From contig NZ_AP023174.1 of NCBI RefSeq assembly GCF_013426895.1, forward strand, positions 1,488,001 through 1,552,000: a stretch of DNA of 64,000 nt, read 5' to 3'. Positions within the stretch are counted from its first letter, which is position 1, and each line of letters starts with the position of its first letter. This document shows, in pieces, positions 46,894 through 55,725 of the stretch. The position numbers and the translations under genes were made by a program. This stretch comes from Paraburkholderia largidicola. Lineage in GTDB: Bacteria; Pseudomonadota; Gammaproteobacteria; Burkholderiales; Burkholderiaceae. A model generated the notes under the pieces. The model was not told the DNA's origin. It ran no database searches and worked only from the letters and a program-made list of their open reading frames with translations.

Positions 46894-47885
46894 CGACAGC
46901 TCGCCCGCGCGACGGCGGCTTCGAACAGCTTGCCGGCTTTTGCGGCAGCCTGCTCGACGGCTTCGATGAACGGCGTGTCGGCCGTCGCGGCTCCCGTGGC
47001 CGCCGTCAGTTCGATCAGGTTTTCCGATACGCCGAGCAGATTGCCGAGCCGGTTTTTTGCCTGCACGAAGTTTTCGCCGGAATGCTCGACGTCGGTGGCA
47101 ATGTCGAGCACCTGCGACTCGAATGCATTGCATTGCTCTTCGATTTCGCCCGACAACGTGGCGATCTGGTTGGCCTCTGCATTCAACTGCATGATCGCGT
47201 GGCCTGTCGAATGCACGACGTCGCCGATCATCCGCGTGCCTTCGCGCACCCGCTGCGCGCGGGCCGTGTTCTCGGCGCCTTCGGTAATCAGGCGCTCGGT
47301 CTGCTCGGTGAGTTGCGTCAGTGTCGTTTCGATCTGACCCGTTGCCTGCGCGGTTTTGGCCGACAGCGTTTTCACCTCGGCGGCGACCACGGCGAAGCTC
47401 TTGCCGAATTCGCCCGCGCGCGCGGCTTCGATCGCAGCGTTCAACGCGAGCAGATGGGTCTGGCGCGCGATCAGCGAGATTTCCTCCGACACGCGGCTCA
47501 CGTGCGACAGCGCCGCGCGCAATGCGCCGATCTGGCTCTCGATCACCGTCACGCCTTCGACCAGCCCATGAATATCCGACAGCGACGCTTCGAGCGTCTG
47601 CTGCGAGGTCTCGACGTCGCCCGCTGCCTGCGCGGTTACCGTGCGCATTTCGCGGGCCGCAGCGGCGATGCGGTGATTGCCGGCGAGCGTCGCCGCTGCC
47701 GACTGCCGCAGCGTCTGGCATACGTCGGCTTGCCGTTCGACGCGGGTGGCGACCTCTTCGATATGCCCGGACACGTCACAGATCTCGATGCCGAGCTTAC
47801 CCGCCTGCGCGGCGATATCGCCGACAACGGATAAGGTGCCGCCGCTGCGGCGCCGGCGGCGATTGAAGAAGCCCGTCATGGTCAA
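46890..47885 (-). CDS. Soluble methyl-accepting chemotaxis protein, signalling part
   Basis: A 331-residue protein with no membrane segments. The conserved hairpin tip is present: [20 protein letters not shown] and [25 protein letters not shown], flanked by long coiled-coil helices with heptads. The first about 90 residues ([33 protein letters not shown]) start the coiled coil directly, as in cytoplasmic receptors. It would signal to CheA/CheW from the cytosol. It ends abruptly (AVARASCR) where homologues continue into the domain encoded in the next frame; see the split fragment. If the shift is real, the receptor has lost its sensory domain. Confidence 0.85.
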   Translation of the reverse strand: MTMTGFFNRRRRRSGGTLSVVGDIAAQAGKLGIEICDVSGHIEEVATRVERQADVCQTLRQSAAATLAGNHRIAAAAREMRTVTAQAAGDVETSQQTLEASLSDIHGLVEGVTVIESQIGALRAALSHVSRVSEEISLIARQTHLLALNAAIEAARAGEFGKSFAVVAAEVKTLSAKTAQATGQIETTLTQLTEQTERLITEGAENTARAQRVREGTRMIGDVVHSTGHAIMQLNAEANQIATLSGEIEEQCNAFESQVLDIATDVEHSGENFVQAKNRLGNLLGVSENLIELTAATGAATADTPFIEAVEQAAAKAGKLFEAAVARASCR

Positions 47886-48156
47886 GTCTCCTGAGCGGCG
47901 CGGCGCTGGCGCGCGCCGACCTGGTATCCGGTTAATGTGTGCGAGTTCATGTGGCGAGCAGGGCAGCGCGCACTGATCTGTATCCGGCAGATGAACTGCG
48001 GCACATGAATTGCGTTTCGCCTTTCACGCTTACGGTTTCTCAACGGCCCCTTACGGAACTGCTTGATAGGGACTATCCCGCAGTCGAATCGGGTACGATC
48101 GCCGGTGTCCGTACGCGAGCCGTGCCGCATCTCTGTCGAATCCGCCAACCGAACTC

Positions 48157-48273
48157 ATGATTGAATCCTTCGCGCGCGTCTCGGGCTGGGAACAGCTGTT
48201 GTATCTATGGGAACTGATCGTGATGGTCTGTAAGTTCCTGTGGGGCCTGCTGCGCCTGCTGGGCGGCGGCTGA
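48157..48273 (+). CDS. Possible 38-residue membrane peptide
   Basis: The forward frame starts MIESFARVSGWEQLLYLWEL and ends IVMVCKFLWGLLRLLGGG. It contains one hydrophobic, Trp/Leu-rich helix of about 18 residues, long enough to cross the membrane, and lies in the gap between the chemoreceptor and the methyltransferase gene. There is no clear ribosome-binding site. No family is recognised; it is reported because the composition is non-random for this GC-rich DNA. Confidence 0.35.
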   Translation: MIESFARVSGWEQLLYLWELIVMVCKFLWGLLRLLGGG

Positions 48274-48367
48274 ACCTGAAGAGGAATGCAATGTACTGCA
48301 CTCTCACGCGGTGCAGGGTGAACTGCAGTAAGCTGAAATCCATTTCATCCCGGCAATCCGTCCACCG

Positions 48368-49141
48368 ATGACCGACGATTCCACCCAGCGCTTCACCGAC
48401 CGTGTGACCGACTACGTCAAATACCGGCCGGGTTATCCGCGCGAAGTCGTGACCTTCCTGCATGCAACATGCGGGCTTGCCGAGGGCGCACGCGTCGCCG
48501 ACATCGGCGCGGGCACGGGCATCTCGTCCTGGCTGTTCCTCGACGCAGGGCACCCGGTGGTCGCCGTCGAGCCGAATCAGGCGATGCGCGCAGCCGCCGA
48601 CGCATGGCTTGGCGAGTACGCGGACTACACGAGCGTCGCCGGCACGGCGGAGGCGACTACATTGGATAGCGCGAGCGTCGATCTCGTTATCGCGGCGCAG
48701 GCGTTTCACTGGTTCGATCCCGCGACTGCGCGACGCGAATTCGCGCGCATCCTGAAGCCGCGCGGTTTGATCGCGTTGATCTGGAATAGCAGGCTGCTCG
48801 ACGCGACGCCTTTTCTTGCGGGCTACGAAGCGCTGTTGCAACGTTTCAGCGTCGACTACCAGGCGGTGGCCGAACGTTATGCGGATGACGAATCGATGGT
48901 GGTCTGGTTCGGCGACGCGCTGGCTCACAAAGCGCGTTTCCCGAACGCGCAGCGGCTCGACTTCGAAGGCGTGAAGGGGCGGCTGATGTCATCGTCTTAT
49001 GCGCCGAAGGCCGGGCATCCGAATCATCAGCCGATGCTGACAGCGCTGCGCGAACTGTTCGACCGTACCGCGCACGATGGCACGGTCGAGTTCGCGTACG
49101 AGACACGCGCGTATGTCGGATATGCACAGGACAAGCGCTAG
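48368..49141 (+). CDS. Class I SAM-dependent methyltransferase
   Basis: A 257-residue methyltransferase of the type 11 (UbiE/TAM-like) group. Motif I ARVADIGAGTGISSWLFLDAG binds SAM, followed by VVAVEPNQAMR (acidic residue on the second strand), the DLVIAAQAFHWFD motif and ILKPRGLIALIWNSR. The N-terminus FTDRVTDYVKYRPGYP is typical of this subfamily. The substrate is unknown. Its stop overlaps, tail to tail, the last 4 bases of the hydrolase gene. Confidence 0.9.
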   Translation: MTDDSTQRFTDRVTDYVKYRPGYPREVVTFLHATCGLAEGARVADIGAGTGISSWLFLDAGHPVVAVEPNQAMRAAADAWLGEYADYTSVAGTAEATTLDSASVDLVIAAQAFHWFDPATARREFARILKPRGLIALIWNSRLLDATPFLAGYEALLQRFSVDYQAVAERYADDESMVVWFGDALAHKARFPNAQRLDFEGVKGRLMSSSYAPKAGHPNHQPMLTALRELFDRTAHDGTVEFAYETRAYVGYAQDKR

Positions 49142-50109
49142 ACCTGCAACGGAGAGCGCGCGGTAGGGAGCTGAGCGAGAAACTCGCGAAGGTCCAGTAG
49201 CACGCGCTGGGGCGCTTCTTCCATCGGAATGTGTCCGAGTCCCTCGTACATGATCGATCGCGCGCGGGGAATCAGGCGTGTGAACTCCGCTGCATGTGCC
49301 GGAGGAATCCAGCGGTCTTTCGCGCCCCACAGCACGAGCGTCGGCAGATCGAGTGACGTCAGCACGCCGGTATCGAGATCCGCGAAGTCCAGCGTCGGCA
49401 CCATCTTGCCGATCGCTTCGCGCGTGCCTTCGCCGTGAAAGAACTCGACGTAGCGCCGCAGCACGTCGGGCGCAATCTTGCGTGGATCGCCGTAGACGTT
49501 GCGCACCGCACTCTTGATGATCGCTTCCGGTAGCCACCACGGCGCGCTCATGCGCACAGGCGCGTGGTTGAACAGGCCGATGTAGACAGGCAGTTTCATC
49601 GGGAAACCCGCGGCGTCGATCAGTACCAGACGATCGACAGCGTCGCGATGGCGCACTGCGTAATCCCACGCGAGCAGACCACCGAGTGAATTGCCGACCA
49701 GCGTTGCGCGCGCGATGCCGAGCGCCTGCATGAAGGTATCGAAAAAACGCCTGTAGGTAGGCAGATTCATCGTTTCGATCGTGCCGCCCGCGCCGCGTAA
49801 CGGACCCGTGACGCCGAACGGCGGAAGGTCGAGCCGGATCACGCGATGGTCGCGTGCCATCGCAGATGCAACATCGTTCCACGTATGCAGCGACGAAGCG
49901 AAACCGTGGATCATGACGATCGTGCTATCGCCCGCGCCTTCGTCGATGTAATGCACGTCGGCGCCCATGATCTGCACGAATTGGGAACCGGTTTGCGTGT
50001 AACGGCGTTTCAGTTCATCGCGCGGAACGCTCGTGATGCCGAGGCGCGCCGCGAGCGACCGGGGTGGCAGTGGCGCGCGCGTCGTCTCCGTCGTTTCGAC
50101 GTTCTTCAT
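49138..50109 (-). CDS. Alpha/beta hydrolase
   Basis: A 323-residue alpha/beta hydrolase. Oxyanion hole HGFASSLHTW, nucleophile elbow GNSLGG, acid Asp in LWGAKDRWIPPAHA and catalytic His in GLGHIPMEEAPQR. It sits 32 bp downstream of the Baeyer-Villiger-type monooxygenase on the same strand, a combination that can open the ester made by that enzyme. The N-terminal 30 residues (PPRSLAARLGITSVPRDELK) look like a lid or membrane-associating segment. Confidence 0.92.
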   Translation of the reverse strand: MKNVETTETTRAPLPPRSLAARLGITSVPRDELKRRYTQTGSQFVQIMGADVHYIDEGAGDSTIVMIHGFASSLHTWNDVASAMARDHRVIRLDLPPFGVTGPLRGAGGTIETMNLPTYRRFFDTFMQALGIARATLVGNSLGGLLAWDYAVRHRDAVDRLVLIDAAGFPMKLPVYIGLFNHAPVRMSAPWWLPEAIIKSAVRNVYGDPRKIAPDVLRRYVEFFHGEGTREAIGKMVPTLDFADLDTGVLTSLDLPTLVLWGAKDRWIPPAHAAEFTRLIPRARSIMYEGLGHIPMEEAPQRVLLDLREFLAQLPTARSPLQV

Positions 50110-50141
50110 GTTTTCGTCTCCCTGTTATTGGACTGCCTGAA

Positions 50142-51656
50142 TTACTCTCGCTCCTGATTTGAATACACATATTCGGCACCGCGCACGCGACGTGTTTGCC
50201 GACGGAAACTGAATGTGAAGCGCGGCCAGATCGCCGTGATCTTGCCGCTCTTCGCCTGATACCAACTGTGGCAGCCGCTCGCCCAGACAGTTCGCTGCAT
50301 GTCGCGTTGCAGGCTTGCGTTGAATGCGCGCTGCACGTCGGCACGAAGGTTCATCGTGCGCGCGCCGCGCCGCTGCAGTTCGCGCAGGCAATCGGCAATG
50401 TATTGCACCTGCGATTCGATCATGTAGATCATCGAGTTATGCCCAAGAATCGTGTTGGGCCCGACGATCATGAAGAAATTCGGAAAGTCAGCGATGCTCG
50501 TGCCGAGATACGCTTCGGGTCCATCGCGCAGCCAGCGCGCGCTGAGATCGGCGCCGCCGAGTCCCGTCACGTCGAATGGTGCGCCGACATCGTTCACCTC
50601 GAATCCGGTGCCGCAGATGATCGCATCGACGGGATGATGCGCGCCGTCGGACGTCACGATGCCGTCATGCACGATGCTGCGAATCGGTGTCGTCACCACG
50701 TCGACATTCGGCTGGCCGAGTGCCGGATAGTAGTCGCTCGACAGCAGCACGCGCTTGCATCCCAGCCTGTAGTCGGGTGTCAGTTTGGCGCGTAGTGCAG
50801 GGTCTTTCACCCGTCGTTCGAGGTAGCTGCGCGCGAACTTCATCGCCGGGTTCACGAGCTTCGGATTGACGAAGAATCCGAGGCCACGCGATTCCATCTG
50901 CCAGTAGATTGCGCTACGCACGCAGCGTTGCGTGAACGGCAGGTGCTTGAAGAGCCAGCGCGCACGTTCGCTGACCGGCTTGTCGGGCTTGGGCATGATC
51001 CACGGCGCAGTGCGCTGGAACAGCAGCATCCGCGCGACGCGCGGCTGGATACGCGGGATGAACTGGATCGCGCTGGCGCCGGTGCCGATGACGGCCACGC
51101 GTTTGCCTTCGAGCGGATAGTCGTGGTCCCAGCGCGCCGAGTGAAACATCTTGCCGCCGAACGTATCGAGTCCGTCGATCTGCGGGATCGACGGACGCGA
51201 AAACTGCCCGACTGCCGAGATCACGGCATCGGCCTCGACGGTTTCATGCACGCCATTCCGCGCGATATCGAGCAACCAGACGAGCCGCGCCTCATCGAAA
51301 AGTGCGGCCGTCACGCGTGCATTGAACTGCATTGCACCGTCGACCTGATGCTTGCGTGCACAATGCTTCAGATATGCAAGGATCTCTTGCTGGTGGCTGA
51401 ACTCTCGCGACCACGACGGGTTCGCTTCGAATGAAAACGAGTACAGGTGCGACGGCACATCGCATGCCGCGCCCGGATACGTATTGTCGCGCCACGTGCC
51501 GCCCAGTTCGCCAGCCGCTTCGTAGATCGTGAACGATGTGAAGCCCATGCGCTTGAGCCGGATCGCCATGCCGATGCCCGAGAAGCCGCTTCCGATAATC
51601 GCGATACGCATCTCAGCACGACGGGGTGAGGGCATGGATTGAGCGCTCCAACGCAT
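50142..51656 (-). CDS. Flavin-containing monooxygenase (Baeyer-Villiger type I)
   Basis: A 504-residue FAD/NADPH enzyme. First Rossmann motif IAIIGSGFSGIGMAIRLKRMG, second VAVIGTGASAIQFIPRI, and the fingerprint FGGKMFHSARWDHDYP matching FxGxxxHxxxW(P/D) of BVMOs. It inserts oxygen next to a ketone to give an ester or lactone. The start is unclear: ATG at 51656 is used; a TTG five codons upstream and ATG codons at 51635 and 51611 are in frame. It is operonic with the downstream hydrolase and divergent from a TetR-type regulator. Confidence 0.9.
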   Translation of the reverse strand: MRWSAQSMPSPRRAEMRIAIIGSGFSGIGMAIRLKRMGFTSFTIYEAAGELGGTWRDNTYPGAACDVPSHLYSFSFEANPSWSREFSHQQEILAYLKHCARKHQVDGAMQFNARVTAALFDEARLVWLLDIARNGVHETVEADAVISAVGQFSRPSIPQIDGLDTFGGKMFHSARWDHDYPLEGKRVAVIGTGASAIQFIPRIQPRVARMLLFQRTAPWIMPKPDKPVSERARWLFKHLPFTQRCVRSAIYWQMESRGLGFFVNPKLVNPAMKFARSYLERRVKDPALRAKLTPDYRLGCKRVLLSSDYYPALGQPNVDVVTTPIRSIVHDGIVTSDGAHHPVDAIICGTGFEVNDVGAPFDVTGLGGADLSARWLRDGPEAYLGTSIADFPNFFMIVGPNTILGHNSMIYMIESQVQYIADCLRELQRRGARTMNLRADVQRAFNASLQRDMQRTVWASGCHSWYQAKSGKITAIWPRFTFSFRRQTRRVRGAEYVYSNQERE

Positions 51657-51703
51657 CGTCGAAGTCTGCAACCTCTTCGATGCCGATTAAGATAAAAATC
51701 GAT

Positions 51704-51778
51704 TTGTCTACATCCGTCTACGACGGTTACCGCGCAGGGTAGACAACTGTACACAGCCCGTCAAGATCGTTGTACAGT
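51704..51778. promoter_or_regulatory. Inverted repeats in the divergent TetR/monooxygenase region
   Basis: TTGTCTAC (51704-51711) and GTAGACAA (51739-51746) are exact reverse complements, as are ACTGTACA (51746-51753) and TGTACAGT (51771-51778). Both pairs lie between the divergent genes, and the second could be the TetR operator. Confidence 0.5.
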
Positions 51779-51835
51779 GCTGGCTCCAAGGCCATGGCAT
51801 TGCATTGGCCGTCGTGCGTCGTTAAACGGAAGATC

Positions 51836-52462
51836 ATGCAATCCGCATCGGAACTGGAACTCGCTCCCGGCAAGCGCAAGCTGATCGAGGCCGCGTTGCG
51901 CCTGACAGCGGGTGGCCGCAGCTTCGCGAGCCTTGGCCTGCGCGAACTGGCGCGCGAGGCGGGACTCAACCCCAACACGTTCTACCGGCACTTCGACACG
52001 CTCGACGATCTGGCGCGCGAAGCCGTCGAATCCGTCAGCCGCCGCCTGCGGCCGATGCTTCGGCGCGAGCGCTGGCTGGCCGCGCACGACGAGCCGCATA
52101 GCGTGCCGCGCCGCGCGTGCGTGGCGTTCTTTGCGTTCGCGCTGGAAAACCGCGAGGCCTTTCTGAGTGCGCTGGCCGAGTATCACGGCACGTCGCCGGC
52201 GTTGCGCGAGGCTGTGCGGGTGAACCTGAACGAGGTGTCGGCGGAAATGGCCGAGGACGTCGTGCAGTTGAACCTGATGCCCGCGCTGGCCCGAGACACC
52301 GTCGAGGAAATCTGCACGCAGATCGTGTTGCAGCTTTTCCACCTGTCGCATGAATTCATCGGCAATGCCGTGCAGCGCGAGTCGTTGATCGACTATGCGG
52401 AGCGATTCATCGTCAGGCTGTTCGCGGGTGCCGTCGTCCTCGCACAGCATGAGACGCAATAA
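51836..52462 (+). CDS. TetR-family transcriptional regulator (FabR-like)
   Basis: A 208-residue regulator. The HTH is at about residues 15-65 (KRKLIEAALRLTAGGRSFAS, then LGLRELAREAGLNPNTFYRHF), a pattern like FabR. The ligand domain follows. ATG at 51836 lies 6 bases after GGAAG and gives a short N-terminus; the frame extends 22 codons upstream without conservation. It is divergent from the monooxygenase gene and likely represses the monooxygenase-hydrolase unit. A terminator follows. Confidence 0.9.
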   Translation: MQSASELELAPGKRKLIEAALRLTAGGRSFASLGLRELAREAGLNPNTFYRHFDTLDDLAREAVESVSRRLRPMLRRERWLAAHDEPHSVPRRACVAFFAFALENREAFLSALAEYHGTSPALREAVRVNLNEVSAEMAEDVVQLNLMPALARDTVEEICTQIVLQLFHLSHEFIGNAVQRESLIDYAERFIVRLFAGAVVLAQHETQ

Positions 52463-52464
52463 GA

Positions 52465-52490
52465 AAAGGGCTCCGTGAGGAGCCCTTTGC
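52465..52490 (+). terminator. Terminator after the TetR gene
   Basis: AAAGGGCTCC-GTGA-GGAGCCCTTT stem, weak T tail; it may stop convergent transcription too. Confidence 0.75.
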
Positions 52491-52521
52491 GTTTCATACA
52501 GACGAAGACGACGAGAATCGA

Positions 52522-53757
52522 TCAGGTGTCGTTCCAGCCGCCCGAATCGTCGTTGCTGCCCATATCGACGCCTCCATCTCCGCCGCCGCCGTCGCTCCAG
52601 TCGTTCGAGCCCTGGCCGAAGTCGATCGAGCCGGCATCGTTGCCGCCGCGTTTGCGCGATTCGTCGTCGACGATCACATCGCGTTCGATCACGCGGTCGC
52701 GGCCCGAGTTGAGCGCTTCGCCGAGCAGCACGCCCGTCAGCAAGCCACCCATACCGCCGCCGAAGCCGCCGCCTTGCTGCACGATGACGGGCGGCTGCTG
52801 TTGCTGCGGCGGATACGGATAGGGCGCTTGCGGATAGCCGGGCGGGTAACCCGATTGCTGTCCGCTGCGTCCGAACGCCTGATCCGCTTCGCGTGCGTAA
52901 GACGAGTCGCCCGTACCCGCAGGTGCAGCAGGCGCCGCATTCGGATCGGGCCGGCCCTCGGCGCGCGCCTTGAGGCTCGCAACCTGCCGTTCGAGATCTT
53001 CGATCTGATACGGCGGCACGGGGTTCTTGCTATTCGACAGCGCTTCGACGAGCTGACGCAGTTGCGTCTCCGCGCCTTCGACTTCACGTTCGAGCGCTTC
53101 GTGTCCCGGCAGCGTCGACAGCTTCACGTCGAGCTTCAGGGAGCGCACGTCGTTGAGCAGGTCGGTTGCGCGTTTGAGTTGCGCGCGACGGTCGTCGGTG
53201 GCGCGCGTGTCGTCTTGCGAGCGCGCGCGGCGCAGCGTCCAGCGCAGGATCAACGCGATCGCGCCGATCAGCACGACGATGCCGATCCACATGCCCATCG
53301 ACGGACCATGCCGCTCGGGCGCCGGCTGGAACGCCGACGGCGTGGCGGGCGCGGATTGCTGCTGCGCGAACGGATTGTTCGTGCGATGCGTGACGCCGCC
53401 ACCTGCGCCACCGCTCACGCGCGCGGCATCCGAGCGCAGACGTGCTTCCGTCTGCGCGAAGCGGGCGGGGTCGGTGAAGCGAACCTGCGGGTCGAGCGTC
53501 TTCGCCTGTTGAAGCTGCGTGAGCGCTTCAGCGGGGCGGCCTTCGCGATCGAGCACCTGCGCGTACAGATAGTGCGCGCGGGCGCTGTCGGGATGTGCCT
53601 TCAGCACCTCGTTCAACTGCGAATCGGCCTTCTGCCAGTCGCCCTGTTGAATCGTCGTTTCGATCTGCGTCGCCGTCGGCAACGCGAAGGCGGTGCCCGA
53701 CGCGAGCATCAGCGAAAGCGTCAGGGACACACCGGCTGCTGCGAGGAGTTTTTTCAT
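52522..53757 (-). CDS. TPR-containing membrane protein with coiled coil and Gly-rich tail
   Basis: A 411-residue exported protein: signal peptide MKKLLAAAGVSLTLSLMLAS to AFA, then TPR-like repeats at about residues 35-95 (QQGDWQKADSQLNEVLKAHPDSARAHYLYAQ). A single membrane helix follows at about 153-172 (MGMWIGIVVLIGAIALILRW), then a basic stretch and a coiled coil (about 185-250). The C-terminal 150 residues are Gly/Pro/Gln-rich with GGGFGGGMGGLLTGVLLGEA and an acidic GGGDGGVDMGSNDDSGGWND end. It lies downstream of the pspA-like gene on the same strand, 119 bp away. I infer a role in envelope stress; no precise family is recognised. Confidence 0.85.
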   Translation of the reverse strand: MKKLLAAAGVSLTLSLMLASGTAFALPTATQIETTIQQGDWQKADSQLNEVLKAHPDSARAHYLYAQVLDREGRPAEALTQLQQAKTLDPQVRFTDPARFAQTEARLRSDAARVSGGAGGGVTHRTNNPFAQQQSAPATPSAFQPAPERHGPSMGMWIGIVVLIGAIALILRWTLRRARSQDDTRATDDRRAQLKRATDLLNDVRSLKLDVKLSTLPGHEALEREVEGAETQLRQLVEALSNSKNPVPPYQIEDLERQVASLKARAEGRPDPNAAPAAPAGTGDSSYAREADQAFGRSGQQSGYPPGYPQAPYPYPPQQQQPPVIVQQGGGFGGGMGGLLTGVLLGEALNSGRDRVIERDVIVDDESRKRGGNDAGSIDFGQGSNDWSDGGGGDGGVDMGSNDDSGGWNDT

Positions 53758-53876
53758 GATACGGGCCGGGCGGATTGACGCCCGTCTCCTTGACTATCGA
53801 GTTGCCGTGCCGCGCGGCCGTCGTGTCGTAGTACACGGCGCCGCGCGGCACATCGCCTGTCGCGCTTGTTGCGCGC

Positions 53877-54557
53877 TTACTGCGCAGGCGTGTCCAGCTG
53901 CTTCTTCAGTGCGGCGAGACGGTCGTCGATCGACGGGCCGCGGTTCAGGTCCGCGAGCTTGTCGTCGAGCGCCTTGCCGCTCTTCACGTCGGCCGAGTTC
54001 AGGCGCGCGTCCGAACGTGCCGTCGACAGCGCGACCTTGTCTTCCAGCTTCTGGAAGTCTTCAGCAAGATTCTTGCCGCCGATTCCACCCAGCGCGGTAG
54101 CGGCCGTGTCCTTGGCCTGGGCGATCTGCTGCTTGGCCTGCAGGATGTTCGAGCGCGCGTTCAGGTCGTTGCGGCGCTGACGCATGTCGTCGATCTGCGT
54201 CTTCAGCTGCTCGACGGAAGGCTCGAGCGTGGTCAGTTCCTTCGCAAGGGCGTCGCGTTCGGCTTCCGCCGTCGACTGCGCACCGAGCGCCTCGCGGGCG
54301 AGCGCTTCGTCGCCCGACTGCAGCGCGCGTTTGGCGCCGTCTTCGTACTTCTTCGCCTTGTCGGCGGCCACGTCGCGCTTGCTTTGTTGCGTGGCGACCT
54401 GCGCCTGGATCTCGATCAGCGAGTTCTCCGCTTTCGCGATGCTCTCGTCGAGTTCGCGCACGATCTGGCGCGCATCACGCGACGGGTCTTGCACGGAGTC
54501 GGCTGCATCGTTCAGGAGACCTTTGACCGTCCGCGTGATGCTGTCAAAAAGCGACAT
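53877..54557 (-). CDS. PspA/IM30-family membrane-associated protein
   Basis: A 226-residue, almost wholly helical protein of the PspA/IM30 (ESCRT-III-like) family. N-terminal amphipathic helix SLFDSITRTVKGLLNDAADS, the family signature QDPSRDARQIVRELDESIAKAENSL, then long coiled coils (KRDVAADKAKKYEDGAKRAL, etc.). GGAGG stands 7 bases before the ATG at 54557. PspA-type proteins polymerise on stressed inner membranes. The partner gene downstream is the TPR membrane protein rather than pspBC. Confidence 0.93.
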   Translation of the reverse strand: MSLFDSITRTVKGLLNDAADSVQDPSRDARQIVRELDESIAKAENSLIEIQAQVATQQSKRDVAADKAKKYEDGAKRALQSGDEALAREALGAQSTAEAERDALAKELTTLEPSVEQLKTQIDDMRQRRNDLNARSNILQAKQQIAQAKDTAATALGGIGGKNLAEDFQKLEDKVALSTARSDARLNSADVKSGKALDDKLADLNRGPSIDDRLAALKKQLDTPAQ

Positions 54558-55071
54558 GAAATACCTCCATTGAATGAAATCGACGCTGAATACCCGGCGC
54601 ATTGAAACTTGCGCGTAACGACGTCGACTGAACACAGTTTACGCCGCCCTGCGCGATGCTGCGGGTCATGCTCCATGCCATCAGACAGCGCGTCTTCGCG
54701 CTTGTTGCATGACAGCGGAGCAAACGGACCTGACATCGGGGCGCGCGCACGGAATGCAATACCTGCACGCATATTTAACTTGCCGCGACGCGCGCTTCGA
54801 CGCTTCGCACGCGCTTTGCAATCGATGCATGACCGGCTATTCAACAGCTCGCGGATATTACACCACGCGTACTCTTAAAACGGTCTTAAAACGCGATTTC
54901 CTGCGCCTTTCAGCCGATGCTTTCGCAATCTTTGCGACGTGCGCGCGCATACGCAACGTGATGAACGAATCAGTGCGCGGATTTGTCAAATCGCGTGATC
55001 GAATTCTTTCGGATAGCCGACGATGCAGCGTCTGCGAGCACGACGCGCTTAGGCTGCGTATCGCCGCGAAC
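54558..55071. other. Upstream region of the pspA-like gene
   Basis: No supported gene in 514 bp. It contains the 11-bp-spaced direct repeat TCTTAAAACG (54873-54893) and otherwise nothing I can interpret. Confidence 0.4.
54873..54893. promoter_or_regulatory. Tandem CTTAAA sites, 11-bp spacing (response-regulator-like)
   Basis: TCTTAAAACG occurs twice with 11-bp period, giving CTTAAA-N5-CTTAAA. This resembles the PmrA/QseB box (CTTAAK-N5-CTTAAK) of OmpR-type regulators. It lies about 320 bp upstream of the pspA-like gene, far for direct control. Confidence 0.4.
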
Positions 55072-55725
55072 TCAGGCGAAGTGGCCGCTGCCCTCGGCGG
55101 AATCGATGCCCGGTTCGTCGTCTTCGCGCGCCTGCTGACGTTTGCTTGCGGCATTGCGTTTCGACGAGACCAGTGTGGGCGCGCTGGATGGCGAGCGCGT
55201 GTCGGTGGCTTGCGTTGTATCGGCGGCAGCGTCGTGCGACGCCAGCGCGGCGGCTTTCGCAGCCGCCACGCGCGCGGCCGCCTGAGCGGCCGCGTCGTCG
55301 TCCGTGCCGTCGAGCGTAACGGACACGACGGGCGTCGTGAGCGCGCCGACGGGCGCGGCGACATCGATGGGAGCGAGCGCCTCCTGAGGCATGCCGGAGG
55401 CGGCGAAGACGGTATCGTTTTCAGTCGGCGCGTGTTTGCCGCTCGGCGCGGGCGAGCGGAGCGCGGCCGGCGTGGCTTGTCGCAGATGCTTGCTCGCGCG
55501 GGCGACGCGTTGCAAGGCTTCGTTCAGCGCATCGGGTTCGCGCGGCGCGCGCAACCGGTCGACGATGCTTGCCGCCTTGACCTGCTCGCTGGTCGCGCCG
55601 AAGCTCAGCACTGCGCGCCGCATCAGCTCGCTGACGCTGATGCCGAGGCTCTCCGCCGTCGTGGAGATGGCGCGCTTCTGGGCGGGGCTGACGAAGACGA
55701 CGATGCGTTCGCTAGGCTTGTTCAT
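55072..55725 (-). CDS. Ribbon-helix-helix-like protein with long Ala-rich tail
   Basis: A 217-residue protein. The first about 45 residues (SERIVVFVSPAQKRAISTTA, then ESLGISVSELMRRAVLSF) resemble a ribbon-helix-helix DNA-binding domain: a strand, two helices, and the small-domain length. The remainder is Ala/Ser/Thr-rich with acidic patches and no recognisable fold (VDRLRAPREPDALNEALQRVARASKHL forms one more helix). It may bind DNA as a dimer. It is divergent from PBP1a. Function not known; an antitoxin or plasmid-partition-like role is not supported by the neighbours. Confidence 0.7.
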   Translation of the reverse strand: MNKPSERIVVFVSPAQKRAISTTAESLGISVSELMRRAVLSFGATSEQVKAASIVDRLRAPREPDALNEALQRVARASKHLRQATPAALRSPAPSGKHAPTENDTVFAASGMPQEALAPIDVAAPVGALTTPVVSVTLDGTDDDAAAQAAARVAAAKAAALASHDAAADTTQATDTRSPSSAPTLVSSKRNAASKRQQAREDDEPGIDSAEGSGHFA

